Shown here: positions 51,378 to 60,139 of the stretch, in pieces
Layout: each line of letters opens with the position of its first letter
Position numbering within the stretch: the first letter of the stretch is position 1
The notes under the pieces: model-generated
The model's input: only the letters and a program-made list of their open reading frames with translations
Databases searched by the model: none
Told to the model about the DNA's origin: nothing
Assembly: GCF_014692875.1 (NCBI RefSeq)
Contig: NZ_CP061171.1
Coordinates: 5,518,001-5,582,000, forward strand
DNA: 64,000 bases
Source of the DNA: Pedobacter riviphilus
GTDB lineage: Bacteria > Bacteroidota > Bacteroidia > Sphingobacteriales > Sphingobacteriaceae
Direction: 5' to 3'
Position numbers and translations under genes: made by a program

Positions 51378-52067
51378 ATGAATTATACCTATCTACTTAT
51401 TAACCTTGCTGTAATTTTTTTTCCGCTGGTTTTATCATTCGATAAAAAGGTTCATTTTTTTAGCAAATGGAAGTTTGTATTTCCTGCAATATTGCTTACT
51501 GGTGTTGTTTTTTTAGTTTGGGATATCTTATTTACTAAACTCAATGTATGGTCTTTTAATCCCGATTACTTAGTAGGCGTAAATCTTTTGGGGCTGCCCT
51601 TAGAAGAGATTTTGTTTTTTTTAACTGTTCCATATGCCTGTGTATTTATTTACGAGTGTTTAAACGTCTATTTTCAAAAAAATGACCTGCAAAAATATAG
51701 CCTCGCATTAAGTAATCTGTTTTTGGGACTTTGTGGGGCTATGTTATTTTTTGGTTATAACAGGTGGTACACGCTGATTAATTTTGGCTTTTTATTTATG
51801 GTACTGGCCTATGTAGAGTATGTAAATGTCGAATTCAGGTTTATGTATAAATTTTATAGGGCTTACCTGGTTTCGCTTATCCCTTTTTATATCGTTAATG
51901 GATTTTTAACATCTATCCCAGTTGTGTTGTACAACGATAAGCAAAATCTGGGTTTTAGAGTAGGTAGTATCCCTTTCGAGGATCATTTTTATTTAATGGG
52001 ACTGTTGTTGATGAATATTTACCTGTACGAAGTTTTTAAGAGCAGGAGCAAGAAAATCATATCTTAA
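51378..52067 (+). CDS. Lycopene cyclase domain protein (CrtYcd/CarR type)
   Basis: A 229-residue membrane protein with about seven helices. The two half-domains each carry the family motif: GLPLEEILFFLTVPYA in the first (residues about 75-90) and SIPFEDHFYLMGLLL in the second (about 195-209). A fused pair of this kind matches the heterodimeric CrtYc/CrtYd lycopene beta-cyclases of actinobacteria and the fused bacteroidetal forms, which close both ends of lycopene to beta-carotene. It follows the 50846 gene with 1 nt between. CrtZ, encoded at 40.4 kb, could then hydroxylate the product. Confidence 0.88.
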   Translation: MNYTYLLINLAVIFFPLVLSFDKKVHFFSKWKFVFPAILLTGVVFLVWDILFTKLNVWSFNPDYLVGVNLLGLPLEEILFFLTVPYACVFIYECLNVYFQKNDLQKYSLALSNLFLGLCGAMLFFGYNRWYTLINFGFLFMVLAYVEYVNVEFRFMYKFYRAYLVSLIPFYIVNGFLTSIPVVLYNDKQNLGFRVGSIPFEDHFYLMGLLLMNIYLYEVFKSRSKKIIS

Positions 52068-52079
52068 TGTGCCGTTTTT

Positions 52080-52360
52080 ATTTGGAAATGAAGGTGCGGT
52101 GATTCTTGGCGGTGTGTATTCCCGCCATTTATGGCTCCGATAGAAAAACCGGAGGCTGTCGCTACTGTTGGGTTTATTAACAGCGTAAGTGTACCTGCAA
52201 CCCCGACAATGAAATGCTGTTTTGGCCACCTAGTCCCCTTGCCGTTGCAGGCGGGCTGAAGCGGTACCTGCCGCTATGAGGTGCGAGGCAGCGAAGCGTA
52301 CAAGCGAAAAACGGAAAGAGCCGTATTGTTATGTTCAGGCAGTACACTCCAAAAAAAGCT
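52080..52360. repeat. Dispersed repeat element, inverted copy of the 32.5 kb element
   Basis: Read on the minus strand from 52350, the order GGAGTGTACTGCCTGAACAT, then TTTCCGTTTTTCGCTTGTAC, then a CTTC block and GGTACCGCTTCAGCC follows the left half of 32555-32852. The rest (GGGTTTATTAACAGCG at about 52171) shares words with 9.7 kb. The 372-nt gap 52068-52439 has no credible gene. Confidence 0.6.
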
Positions 52361-52439
52361 CATTTATAACATATAAGCTTATATATTCTTTATTTCTGGT
52401 TAAAAACCTTTTCTCTATATTCAACGCGAAATTGATGCA

Positions 52440-52682
52440 ATGAATTTACCCACTTATACCAAACAGCAGCTCGCTTTACGCAACGGACAGGATAAACCCC
52501 AGATCTGGGTGGCTTACAAAGGGTTGATTTACGACATGACCGATAGCAGGTTATGGCGAAATGGCAAGCATTACGAACACTGGGCTGGGCAGGACCTCAC
52601 CGACGAATTGCCGGATGCACCACATACCGAGACTGTTTTTGAAAAGTTTACTCCGATTGCCATCTTGGTTAAACCAGGTTAA
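52440..52682 (+). CDS. Cytochrome b5-like haem/steroid-binding domain protein
   Basis: An 80-residue soluble protein. The cytochrome b5-like fold of the MAPR branch is recognisable: the N-terminal YTKQQLALRNGQDKPQIWVA, the YKGLIYDMTDSRLW segment, KHYEHWAGQDLTDEL, and DAPHTETVFEKF, which may give the haem ligand. It has no signal peptide and no membrane anchor. It probably binds haem or a small lipid in the cytosol; the partner is unknown. Its stop overlaps the end of the convergent AraC gene by 14 nt. Confidence 0.8.
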   Translation: MNLPTYTKQQLALRNGQDKPQIWVAYKGLIYDMTDSRLWRNGKHYEHWAGQDLTDELPDAPHTETVFEKFTPIAILVKPG

Positions 52683-53496
52683 TTTTAGTAAGGGTTGATT
52701 GCTTTAGCTCCTTAAATTCTGACGGCCTTTTACCTACCATTTTATAAAAAGTATTACTGAAAGAAGAAATGCTGTTGTAGCCCACCTGATAGGCCACTTC
52801 GCTAATGGTGGCATCGCTTTCCAATAACTTTTCCATCGCCTTAATCATTCTGGCAAGTTTCAGGTACTGGAAAAAAGAAGTATCTAAAGCCGACTGAAAT
52901 AGTCTTGAGAGCGTACGCTCACTAAAGCCCATGGCTTTGCCCACACTTTCTAAACTCATGCTATCGTTGCCTAATCCATCTACAATATATCTTAACACCG
53001 GCCTTAAGCGCATGTTATCAGTGGTCGGTAGCGCAATGGGCAAGGGATGTTCGCTCACCACTGGCAGAATGTTTTTAAGTGTATTTAAAAAATCGTACTC
53101 GTGTGTTTTAGGTGCAATATTCCCATTCCAGCGCTCCGAAAAGAGGAACATCTCTAGCAAAAGGTTGTTTACCGGGTAAATACCAATCTGTTTGTAAAAT
53201 GGGTTTTCATCATCTGTAGCGGTGTCAAAATAAATATTCCGCACAATAGCAGCATGATAACGGTGCTGCAAATGGTGCTCAACCCCCATGGGGATCCAAA
53301 CATAGTGCCGGGCAGGCAAAAAATAAGATTTCTCTTTGGTGTAAAGAAAAATAATGCCACCCTCTACATAGGTAAGCTGTCCTTTTAAATGCTTATGGTC
53401 CTGAAATCGGTCTTCAAACCTGCTATGCCAAACATACATGGTTTCTGGTCTTTCGTCGATTGCAAATAAAAGGTCTTCGTTGCTAACTTTTATCAT
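52669..53496 (-). CDS. AraC family transcriptional regulator
   Basis: A 275-residue regulator. The N-terminal cupin-like domain (HLKGQLTYVEGGIIFLY, PARHYVWIPMGVEHHL) should sense a ligand, and the C-terminal 100 residues carry two helix-turn-helix motifs, the second ending in EVAYQVGYNSISSFSNTFYK and GKRPSEFKE. It is divergent from the TolC-EmrA-EmrB-type operon 85 nt away, so it most probably activates that operon. Its 3' end overlaps the cytochrome b5-like gene on the other strand. Confidence 0.92.
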   Translation of the reverse strand: MIKVSNEDLLFAIDERPETMYVWHSRFEDRFQDHKHLKGQLTYVEGGIIFLYTKEKSYFLPARHYVWIPMGVEHHLQHRYHAAIVRNIYFDTATDDENPFYKQIGIYPVNNLLLEMFLFSERWNGNIAPKTHEYDFLNTLKNILPVVSEHPLPIALPTTDNMRLRPVLRYIVDGLGNDSMSLESVGKAMGFSERTLSRLFQSALDTSFFQYLKLARMIKAMEKLLESDATISEVAYQVGYNSISSFSNTFYKMVGKRPSEFKELKQSTLTKINLV

Positions 53497-53581
53497 TTGG
53501 CTGGTTTGAATAAATATATGTCAGTTTAGATAAAACAAAGTAACAAATCTGTAGCGAAATTTGCATTATTAATTAACAGAT

Positions 53582-54919
53582 ATGATTTTTTTAAAGCGTA
53601 AAAGGATGTTTTGGGTGTGCATGCCCTTTCTTTTATTATCAATTTTTGTACATGCACAAACTGTTTCAGATCAAAGCAATTTTACCATCAACCAGGTTTG
53701 GGCAATGGCAGATAGCAACAATAAAAGGATTCAGCTGCAGGGTCTGAGTGTGCTGGCAGCAGATGCCCATGTAAAAGTGAGTAAAGCTGAACGATTGCCT
53801 GAAGTTGCTGCTGAAGGGGTTTACGCGCATGTTTTGCCCTTGCCAATTTACGAAAATGGATTGTTCCATACGCCAGGCCAGTTTCCGGTTGCGCCTACTT
53901 ATTATAAAGCCAGTGCTGATGCTTATTTCAATATTTATAACGGTGGAAAAATCACAACGGAGATCAATGCTTCGAAAGTAGAAAGCGAATTGAGCAGGAT
54001 ACAAAAAGGACAGAATAAGCAGGAAATCCATTATATGGCGGCAGTTTATTTTTACGATGTATTCCGCAATATTTCGTACTGTGGCTTGTTGGAACAGGAT
54101 ATCCGCGACCGAGAAAAGCAATTGGCCGAAATTAACCAGCTGTATAAAAACGGTACGATATTAAAAAGTGATGTGCTGAGGGCCGAATTACGTCTTTCGA
54201 AACAAAAGATGTTGCTTACCGAGATCGAAAACAGCATCCGAATAGCTAAACAGAAGCTTAATATTTTAATTGGCAGGGCAGATGATGCGCCTTTAAATCC
54301 GCAGATTTCGGATCAGGAAACGGATGCCATTGCGTTAAAACAGGTTGATGAATATTTCAACGATGCCAAAGCATCTTCTTACAAAATCCAGATTTCGGAA
54401 AAGGAGCAGGTACTCGCGAAATTGAAACTCAAAAATGTAAAATCGAATGTGATGCCTTCTCTTGGTTTCTTCGGTGAATATGCATTTGCCTATCCGCAGA
54501 TCCAGTTTTATCCTTACGCACTTTCGCTTTACAGTACAGGTATGGTGGGGTTAAAACTTAAAATCCCGATTTCTTCCTGGTATACCAATCAGCACAAAGT
54601 GAAAGAAGCAGAACTTAAAGTACATCAGCAGGAAGTAGAAGACGAAGATGTAAAGGATCATATCCGACAGGAAGTGCAGGAAAATTATATCCGATATAAA
54701 GAATCGGTGCAGCGCATCACATTGGCCGAAGAAAATATTAAACAGGCTACAGAAAGTTACCGCATTGTGCAGAATACCTATTTCAATCAACTGTCGCTTT
54801 TAACCGATCTGTTAGATGCCGAAACACAATTATTGCAATCGAAATTCGAACTGACCACCGCAAGAGTGAATGCGAAAATACAATACTATCAATTACAAAA
54901 AGCCGTAGGAAACTTATAA
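53582..54919 (+). CDS. TolC family outer-membrane protein of an MFS efflux operon
   Basis: A 445-residue protein with a signal peptide (FWVCMPFLLLSIFVHAQ). It has the OEP helix repeats (NQVWAMADSNNKRIQLQGL, the KAERLPEVAAEG strand block) and ends with a YYQLQKAVGNL segment typical of TolC-like proteins. It forms the outer channel for the adaptor and MFS pump encoded next. The adaptor gene starts 1 nt after its stop. It differs clearly from the TolC at 38.2-39.6 kb. The likely operon regulator, AraC, is divergent. Confidence 0.92.
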   Translation: MIFLKRKRMFWVCMPFLLLSIFVHAQTVSDQSNFTINQVWAMADSNNKRIQLQGLSVLAADAHVKVSKAERLPEVAAEGVYAHVLPLPIYENGLFHTPGQFPVAPTYYKASADAYFNIYNGGKITTEINASKVESELSRIQKGQNKQEIHYMAAVYFYDVFRNISYCGLLEQDIRDREKQLAEINQLYKNGTILKSDVLRAELRLSKQKMLLTEIENSIRIAKQKLNILIGRADDAPLNPQISDQETDAIALKQVDEYFNDAKASSYKIQISEKEQVLAKLKLKNVKSNVMPSLGFFGEYAFAYPQIQFYPYALSLYSTGMVGLKLKIPISSWYTNQHKVKEAELKVHQQEVEDEDVKDHIRQEVQENYIRYKESVQRITLAEENIKQATESYRIVQNTYFNQLSLLTDLLDAETQLLQSKFELTTARVNAKIQYYQLQKAVGNL

Positions 54920-54920
54920 A

Positions 54921-55979
54921 ATGAATACACAGAAGCAAAGTAAAGCCGATAAAATTATTAGTAGGATCACTACCATAATCGCACTCATCGTGTTGGCGGT
55001 GTTGGTAATATGGGGTGGGAAAACCCTTTTTGGCTATATGCAATACGAAGAAACCAACGATGCACAGGTAGATGAATATATTAACCCGGTAATAGCAAGG
55101 GTGAGTGGTTATATTAAGGCTGTAAGGTTTGAAGAAAACCAGGAAGTGAAAAAGGGCGATACGTTGGTATTGATTGATGATGACGATTATACCGTTCAAC
55201 AAGACGAGGCTTCGGCTTCTTTGTTAAATGCAAAAGCACAGGTTTCGGTACAACAAAGCAATATTAAAACAGCACAAAGCACCGCTTTGGTTGCCGAGGC
55301 TAAAATTGCCGCTGCAAAGGCCAAACTTTGGAAACAGCAAACGGAATATAATCGCTATAAAAAACTGTTCGATGCAGAATCGGCTACCCGGCAACAGTTG
55401 GAAACAATTGAAAGTTTATTGCAGGTGGCACAGGCCGAATACCAGGCAGCCAAAGAAGATTATGCAACGGCTATTTCGAGAACGAATGATATTAAAGCGC
55501 AGCGCAACGTACTGGAATCTGAAATAAAAAGGAGAGAAGCCGTAGTGAAAAGAAATAACCTGAATACCTCTTATACGGTTATTGTGGCGCCTTATGATGG
55601 CAAAATGGGCAGAAGGACCATACAGGTGGGGCAATTGGTTCAAACCGGCCAAACAATAGCTTATTTGGTAGATAGAAGCGCAGGAAAATGGGTGGTAGCC
55701 AATTTTAAGGAAACACAGATTGCGAAAATGCATATTGGCGAAAAGGTTAATGTTGAGGTGGATGCTTTCCCGGGACAATCGTTTAGAGGTGAAATTGAAT
55801 CGCTATCTGGTGCAACTGGCTCGAGGTTTTCATTGTTGCCACCCGATAATTCGACAGGGAATTTTGTGAAAATTGCGCAACGAATCCCGGTCCGTATCCG
55901 TTTAGATAAGCAGGAAAAAGGGATCGATGCATTAAGTGCCGGAATGAGCGCCATTGTTAAAGTGAAAAAAAATGACTGA
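54921..55979 (+). CDS. EmrA-like HlyD family adaptor
   Basis: A 352-residue membrane-fusion protein. A single N-terminal helix (TTIIALIVLAVLVIWGGKTL) is followed by the EmrA pattern EETNDAQVDEYINPVIARVS (as YEETNDAQVDEYINPVI), a lipoyl half (GYIKAVRFEENQEVKKGDTL), a coiled-coil of about 120 residues, the second half (IVAPYDGKMGRRTIQVGQLV) and a beta-barrel. It links the MFS pump to the TolC-type channel. It overlaps the MFS gene by 8 nt, so translation is coupled. Confidence 0.93.
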   Translation: MNTQKQSKADKIISRITTIIALIVLAVLVIWGGKTLFGYMQYEETNDAQVDEYINPVIARVSGYIKAVRFEENQEVKKGDTLVLIDDDDYTVQQDEASASLLNAKAQVSVQQSNIKTAQSTALVAEAKIAAAKAKLWKQQTEYNRYKKLFDAESATRQQLETIESLLQVAQAEYQAAKEDYATAISRTNDIKAQRNVLESEIKRREAVVKRNNLNTSYTVIVAPYDGKMGRRTIQVGQLVQTGQTIAYLVDRSAGKWVVANFKETQIAKMHIGEKVNVEVDAFPGQSFRGEIESLSGATGSRFSLLPPDNSTGNFVKIAQRIPVRIRLDKQEKGIDALSAGMSAIVKVKKND

Positions 55980-57567
55980 TCAATTGCCCATATTTAAAGC
56001 GAGGGTTCCTGAATGGCTGATCATATTGAGCATTTTTGCAGTGCTTTTATCGTCTGTTTTGCTTTTTGCACTGTCGACTGCCGATGGTACTGCTGCGGCA
56101 GGTTATTATGGGGCAAATGCATCGGATGTTCAGTTTTCTTTACTGATGTTTTATGCCGCGGTAGCTAGCTTTGCAGTGGTTGAGCGGCGTTTTTTTGCGA
56201 GGGTAGTTACTAAAGATTATTTGTTGATCTGTATTATTTTAGAAGTCCTGATTGCTTATTGGTGTTATCATACTCGCGAAATCCGGCTGATTTTTGCCTT
56301 AAGGTTTTTGCAGGGCATTGTAAACTGTGGTTTAACCAGTATTTCACTGAACCTGCTTTTTAGCAGGTTAAAATCGGAATATGCAAAAGAAACGGGTTAC
56401 ACCATTTTTTATGGAATGATTTTGTGTGTATCGCCGGTTACCGCCCTGTTCTCTGTGCCTATAGTAGAGAATTTTGAGTATAATGTGGTGTATAAGGCCA
56501 TTATATTTTGTTTTTTGCCTAGTGCTATACTGCTTTTTTGTATAATGAACAGGGTACATATTTTACGCAAAACACCACTGTACAAAATAGACTGGATGAG
56601 TTTTGTACTCTTTGCTACAATGCTGGTGTTAATTGCCTATGTACTTGTTTATGGGCAACAGTACGATTGGCTTGATGATTCGAGTATTCTGTTCTCTATT
56701 TTTGCTATTCTGTTTTTGTTTCTGGTTTCTATAGCGAGGCAAAGGACTTTAAAAAGGCCAGCAGTTGATCTGAGTGTATTCAAATCAAGAAATTTTGCCA
56801 TCGGAATTGTCTTTTTGGTGGTTCTTTATGTGATCCGTGGCGCTTTCAGCCTCACCTCATCTTACTTTATTACCGTTTTGGGGATGGATTCACTTCATGC
56901 CAACGAAATCATGATTTTTAATATAGGTGGAGTGGTTGTAGGCTCTGTTATTGCAATCCGTTTTCTCGTCCGCCAGAAACATTTAAGGGTACTTTGGGTA
57001 ATGGGTTTTATATTTCTTTTTGTGTTTTTCTTATGGATGTGCCAGTTATTTGCAACTGAAGCCGGAACAGGAAATTTTTACCTGCCTTTGTTTATGCAGG
57101 GGGTGGGAGCTGGGATGGTGATGTCGCCGATTGTGATGTTTATTATGTCATCTGTTCCAGAGAAACTGAGTCAATCAGCATCTTCTGTAGGTATTTTTGT
57201 TCGTTTTTCTACTTTTAGCCTGAGTTTGGCCTTTATTAATTTCTATCAGTTATACTTTAAAGGAAAACATAATGATGATTTACGGAGCAGCCTAACTTTG
57301 CTGGATTTTAACCTGCCTGACAGATTGAAAATGTATCAAGCGGCATTAAGCAGTAGGGGGATGCCACGCGATGAAGCTGGGAAAGCCGCAATCGGTTTGT
57401 TAAACAAAGCCGTGCAGAAACAAACCTTTCTGCAGTTCTGTGTAAGCTATTACCAGTGGATTGCGGTACTTTGTCTGTTATCGATTATTCTTATCGCCTT
57501 GCAGCCGGTAATTAGTAGAACAGTAATTAACTTAAAGAATAAACAACCGGCAGCTGCTGGCTTTTAG
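55972..57567 (+). CDS. MFS drug transporter, EmrB/DHA2-like
   Basis: A 531-residue inner-membrane protein with about 14 predicted helices, which is the DHA2 arrangement. The adaptor and TolC genes immediately upstream indicate a tripartite EmrAB-TolC type pump that exports drugs or other hydrophobic compounds. The N-terminal loop is atypical: the usual DHA2 signature between TM2 and TM3 is poorly kept, and the first part (SADGTAAAGYYGANASDVQF) is unlike E. coli EmrB. The start ATG lies within the adaptor gene. Confidence 0.9.
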   Translation: MTDQLPIFKARVPEWLIILSIFAVLLSSVLLFALSTADGTAAAGYYGANASDVQFSLLMFYAAVASFAVVERRFFARVVTKDYLLICIILEVLIAYWCYHTREIRLIFALRFLQGIVNCGLTSISLNLLFSRLKSEYAKETGYTIFYGMILCVSPVTALFSVPIVENFEYNVVYKAIIFCFLPSAILLFCIMNRVHILRKTPLYKIDWMSFVLFATMLVLIAYVLVYGQQYDWLDDSSILFSIFAILFLFLVSIARQRTLKRPAVDLSVFKSRNFAIGIVFLVVLYVIRGAFSLTSSYFITVLGMDSLHANEIMIFNIGGVVVGSVIAIRFLVRQKHLRVLWVMGFIFLFVFFLWMCQLFATEAGTGNFYLPLFMQGVGAGMVMSPIVMFIMSSVPEKLSQSASSVGIFVRFSTFSLSLAFINFYQLYFKGKHNDDLRSSLTLLDFNLPDRLKMYQAALSSRGMPRDEAGKAAIGLLNKAVQKQTFLQFCVSYYQWIAVLCLLSIILIALQPVISRTVINLKNKQPAAAGF

Positions 57568-57590
57568 GTGATTTTGCAGTTGTTCATGTC

Positions 57591-57647
57591 GTCACCCTGA
57601 ATTTATTTAAGGGGCTTTATTTCAGAAAGGATGCTAAATAAATTCAG
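57591..57647. repeat. Palindromic intergenic repeat (family A)
   Basis: CTGAATTTATTTA (57597-57609) and TAAATAAATTCAG (57635-57647) are perfect 13-nt inverted arms, preceded by GTCACC as in the 5316 element. It follows the MFS stop and may act as its 3' hairpin. Confidence 0.6.
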
Positions 57648-57680
57648 CAAAACAATCGAATTAAATGAACTGTTGGCAGT

Positions 57681-57724
57681 AAAAAAAAACGCAGATTTAA
57701 AAGAAGTTCATCTCTAAATCTGCG
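57681..57724 (-). terminator. Terminator of the PfkB kinase gene
   Basis: CGCAGATTTA (57690-57699) and TAAATCTGCG (57715-57724) form a perfect 10-bp stem; on the minus strand nine T residues follow. It lies 55 nt past the pfkB-type gene stop. Confidence 0.8.
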
Positions 57725-57741
57725 GTTTATTTATCTGCAAT

Positions 57742-57778
57742 TAAAACTGCAAACCGTTAACTGAAAATTGCCAACTGA
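57742..57778 (+). repeat. Low-complexity dispersed repeat (family C)
   Basis: AAAACTGCAAACC, TTAACTG and AAATTGCCAACTG blocks match 6812-6844 (minus strand) and 1061-1080. The copy ends right at the stop of the kinase gene. Confidence 0.5.
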
Positions 57779-58699
57779 TTATACTTCTATCGTAAAAGCA
57801 CTTAAGCTTACAAATTCTTGAATTCTTGCCGCAACTTCTTCTTCGGTTAAATTTAATAATCTTTCTGTTCCAAATTTCTCTACGCAGAAAGATGCCAGTG
57901 CAGAACCATAAATGATTGCGTTTTTCATATTGTTGAAGTTGATTGTGCCTACTTTAGCCAAATAACCGATAAAACCACCTGCAAAGGTATCGCCCGCACC
58001 TGTTGGATCAAATACTTCGGCTAAAGGTAACGCCGGAGCAGAGAAAATCTGATCTTCGTGAAATAACAATGCGCCATGTTCACCTTTTTTAATGATCAGG
58101 TATTTTGGGCCCATTGCAAGGATTTTTTTAGCGGCTTTAACCAATGAGTATTCGCCCGATAACTGACGTGCTTCAGCATCATTAATGGTTAATACATCAA
58201 CCATTTTAATCGTCTCCAATAAATCATCCATCATAATATCCATCCAAAAGTTCATGGTGTCCATTACAATTAATTTAGGGCGGTTTTTAAGGCGTTTAAT
58301 TACCGTTTGCTGCACTTGGGGGGTTAGGTTGCCTAACATCAGGTATTCGCAGTCTTGATAGCTCTCTGGGATAATTGGGTCGAAATTTTCCAGTACGTTC
58401 AATTCCGTAATTAAAGTATCGCGGCTATTCATGTCGTTATGGTATTTACCTGACCAGAAAAATGATTTTTCACCTGCTTTAATTTGTAATCCTTCGGTAT
58501 CAATACCATGTGCGGTGAAGGTGTCGATGTCTGATTGATGAAAGTCATCACCCACTACAGCTACAATTTTTGCTTTATTATAAAAGTAAGAAGCGGCTAA
58601 ACTTGCGTAAGTTGCTGCACCACCAACAATTTTATCTGTTTTTCCAAAAGGAGTTTCAATAGCATCAAAAGCTACAGTACCTATGATTATCAGGCTCAT
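57779..58699 (-). CDS. PfkB family carbohydrate or nucleoside kinase
   Basis: A 306-residue ribokinase-fold kinase. The N-terminal glycine-rich region (KIVGGAATYASLAASYF) and VVGDDFHQSDIDTF bind the sugar, and the C-terminal signature DPTGAGDTFAGGFIGYLAK supplies the anion hole and the catalytic Asp. The family includes ribokinases, adenosine kinases and fructokinases; the residues seen do not decide between them. It is a single gene on the minus strand with its own terminator. The start ATG 58699 is followed directly by SLIIIGTVAFDAIETPFGK. Confidence 0.88.
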   Translation of the reverse strand: MSLIIIGTVAFDAIETPFGKTDKIVGGAATYASLAASYFYNKAKIVAVVGDDFHQSDIDTFTAHGIDTEGLQIKAGEKSFFWSGKYHNDMNSRDTLITELNVLENFDPIIPESYQDCEYLMLGNLTPQVQQTVIKRLKNRPKLIVMDTMNFWMDIMMDDLLETIKMVDVLTINDAEARQLSGEYSLVKAAKKILAMGPKYLIIKKGEHGALLFHEDQIFSAPALPLAEVFDPTGAGDTFAGGFIGYLAKVGTINFNNMKNAIIYGSALASFCVEKFGTERLLNLTEEEVAARIQEFVSLSAFTIEV

Positions 58700-58740
58700 A
58701 TATATGTATTAATTTTTTTTTAAAATTTTTCACTGCAAAT

Positions 58741-58772
58741 ATTGCATAAATAATTTAAAAGCCCTAATATTG
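58741..58772 (+). promoter_or_regulatory. Candidate promoter of tRNA-Asn
   Basis: ATTG (58741-58744) and TAATATTG (58765-58772, 7 of 8 to TAnnTTTG) are 20 nt apart, consistent with Bacteroidetes -33/-7 spacing. The tRNA starts about 65 nt beyond the predicted start site. Confidence 0.4.
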
Positions 58773-58843
58773 CATTCCCAAAACGAACAAGGGTATGTGT
58801 GCTGCAAAGTACAAGAAACCTCGTTTCAGGAAACAACCAGCAC

Positions 58844-58920
58844 TCCTTCTTAGCTCAGCTGGTTAGAGCATCTGACTGTTAATCAGAGGGTCGCTGGTTC
58901 GAGCCCAGCAGAGGGAGCCA
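58844..58920 (+). tRNA. tRNA-Asn (GTT anticodon)
   Basis: A complete 77-nt tRNA including an encoded CCA (58918-58920). The acceptor arms TCCTTCT (58844-58850) and AGAGGGA (58910-58916) pair with one G-U. D arm: TAGCTCAGCTGGTTAGAGCA. Anticodon stem TCTGA/TCAGA with loop CTGTTAA and anticodon GTT at 58878-58880, reading AAC and AAU. The T arm has GGTTCGAGCC. The discriminator is G. A strong terminator follows at once, so it is a single-tRNA transcript. Confidence 0.97.
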
Positions 58921-58949
58921 AAACCCGCAACGAAAGTTGTGGGTTTTTT
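58920..58949 (+). terminator. tRNA-Asn terminator
   Basis: AAAACCCGCAAC and GTTGTGGGTTTT pair around a GAAA tetraloop and end in a T-run. It starts right at the tRNA 3' end. Confidence 0.85.
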
Positions 58950-59020
58950 GCATTTAGGACTGTGCAAGAAATTTATCCTAGTTGCAATGAGGGGGCTAAG
59001 AGTCAAAACTTTAGCTATCG

Positions 59021-59923
59021 CTATATTTTAATCTCCGTTTTAAACACTACTGTAGCATTCCCTTTTATCTTAATTATTGCAGGAAGGTCATTTTCGATTT
59101 TAACACTCACCTGTATCACTCCAGGCCTTTTCATTTTTTCGCCCTGTTTACCATTGAATTCGAATAGGCCATTCTTTGCATCAATGATTTTATTCTGTAT
59201 TAAATATCCTCCAAATGGCCCGTTTGCATTACCTGTAACCGGATCTTCGTTTATTCCGATTGCCGGGGCAAACATTCTTCCATGTATCAATATGTCGTTA
59301 TCATCCGAGTCGAATGTAAATACAAAATACCCATTACAATTAATCTGTTTGCTTAGATCAGCCAAACTGGGGTAGTTTGGGTTTAGATCATTAAGTTTTT
59401 TCCTGCTTTTTATCCCAATCATCACTTTTGAATGTCCTGTAGAGGCAATTTGAATAGGGCATTTTTCATCTATATCAGAATAATCAAGTCCTAAGGCGGC
59501 TAATGTTTTTTTAGTGGTGTTGTCATCGAATGTAGGACTGAGTTCAAATTTACCCTGGGTCATGATTACTTGGTAATCCTCCGTTTCCTTAACGATTTCA
59601 AAAGGAAGTGTACCAATCTGGGTTTTAAACCTTAAAATGCAAGAGTCTAAATTGTGTTCAATAGCTTTTGCATACATCGCGGCAATTGTAGCATGACCGC
59701 AAATCGGAACTTCTGCTAATGGTGTAAAATATCTGATTAAGCCATCTGAATCATGATCATCAGGTGAAAAAAGAAAAGCCGTTTCAGAATTGTTTAATTC
59801 TTTTGCAATCTGCTGCATTTGTGTGTCTGTCAACCCGTCTGCATTTACAACTACGCCAGCCGGATTTCCACTAAACCTCTCTTTTGTAAAAGCATCTATC
59901 TGATATATTTTAAAAGTTTTCAT
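59021..59923 (-). CDS. PhzF family protein (isomerase/epimerase fold)
   Basis: A 300-residue cytosolic protein of the PhzF family, a duplicated diaminopimelate-epimerase-like fold. The N-terminal IYQIDAFTKERFSGNPAGVV, the conserved Glu in NNSETAFLF (general base, about residue 47) and CGHATIAAMYA are diagnostic. In the second half EDPVTGNANGPFGGYL carries the repeated Gly-rich element. PhzF itself isomerises DHHA in phenazine synthesis, but no other phenazine gene is present, so the natural reaction is unknown. It is a single gene. Confidence 0.9.
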   Translation of the reverse strand: MKTFKIYQIDAFTKERFSGNPAGVVVNADGLTDTQMQQIAKELNNSETAFLFSPDDHDSDGLIRYFTPLAEVPICGHATIAAMYAKAIEHNLDSCILRFKTQIGTLPFEIVKETEDYQVIMTQGKFELSPTFDDNTTKKTLAALGLDYSDIDEKCPIQIASTGHSKVMIGIKSRKKLNDLNPNYPSLADLSKQINCNGYFVFTFDSDDNDILIHGRMFAPAIGINEDPVTGNANGPFGGYLIQNKIIDAKNGLFEFNGKQGEKMKRPGVIQVSVKIENDLPAIIKIKGNATVVFKTEIKI

Positions 59924-60139
59924 AATCTTTTCGGACTTTTTGCGGGCTTCTTCTCTGTAAATAATTTGCTTGGTGCGTATAGATCAAATATATCGAAATT
60001 TACGGGTAGGGCTGAGATTCTGGATAGATAAGATGGGTAACGGCTTAATTTATGACGATTTGTTGAAAAAGTAAAAAGACTTTTAATCAAACTTGTGTAG
60101 TTAAATGACTATGGTTTTTTGTAGTTAAATAGCTATATA

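Noticed and set aside
59021..59923. PhzF as evidence for phenazine synthesis
   Set aside because: No other phz gene is present. PhzF-like proteins are widespread and mostly not phenazine enzymes.
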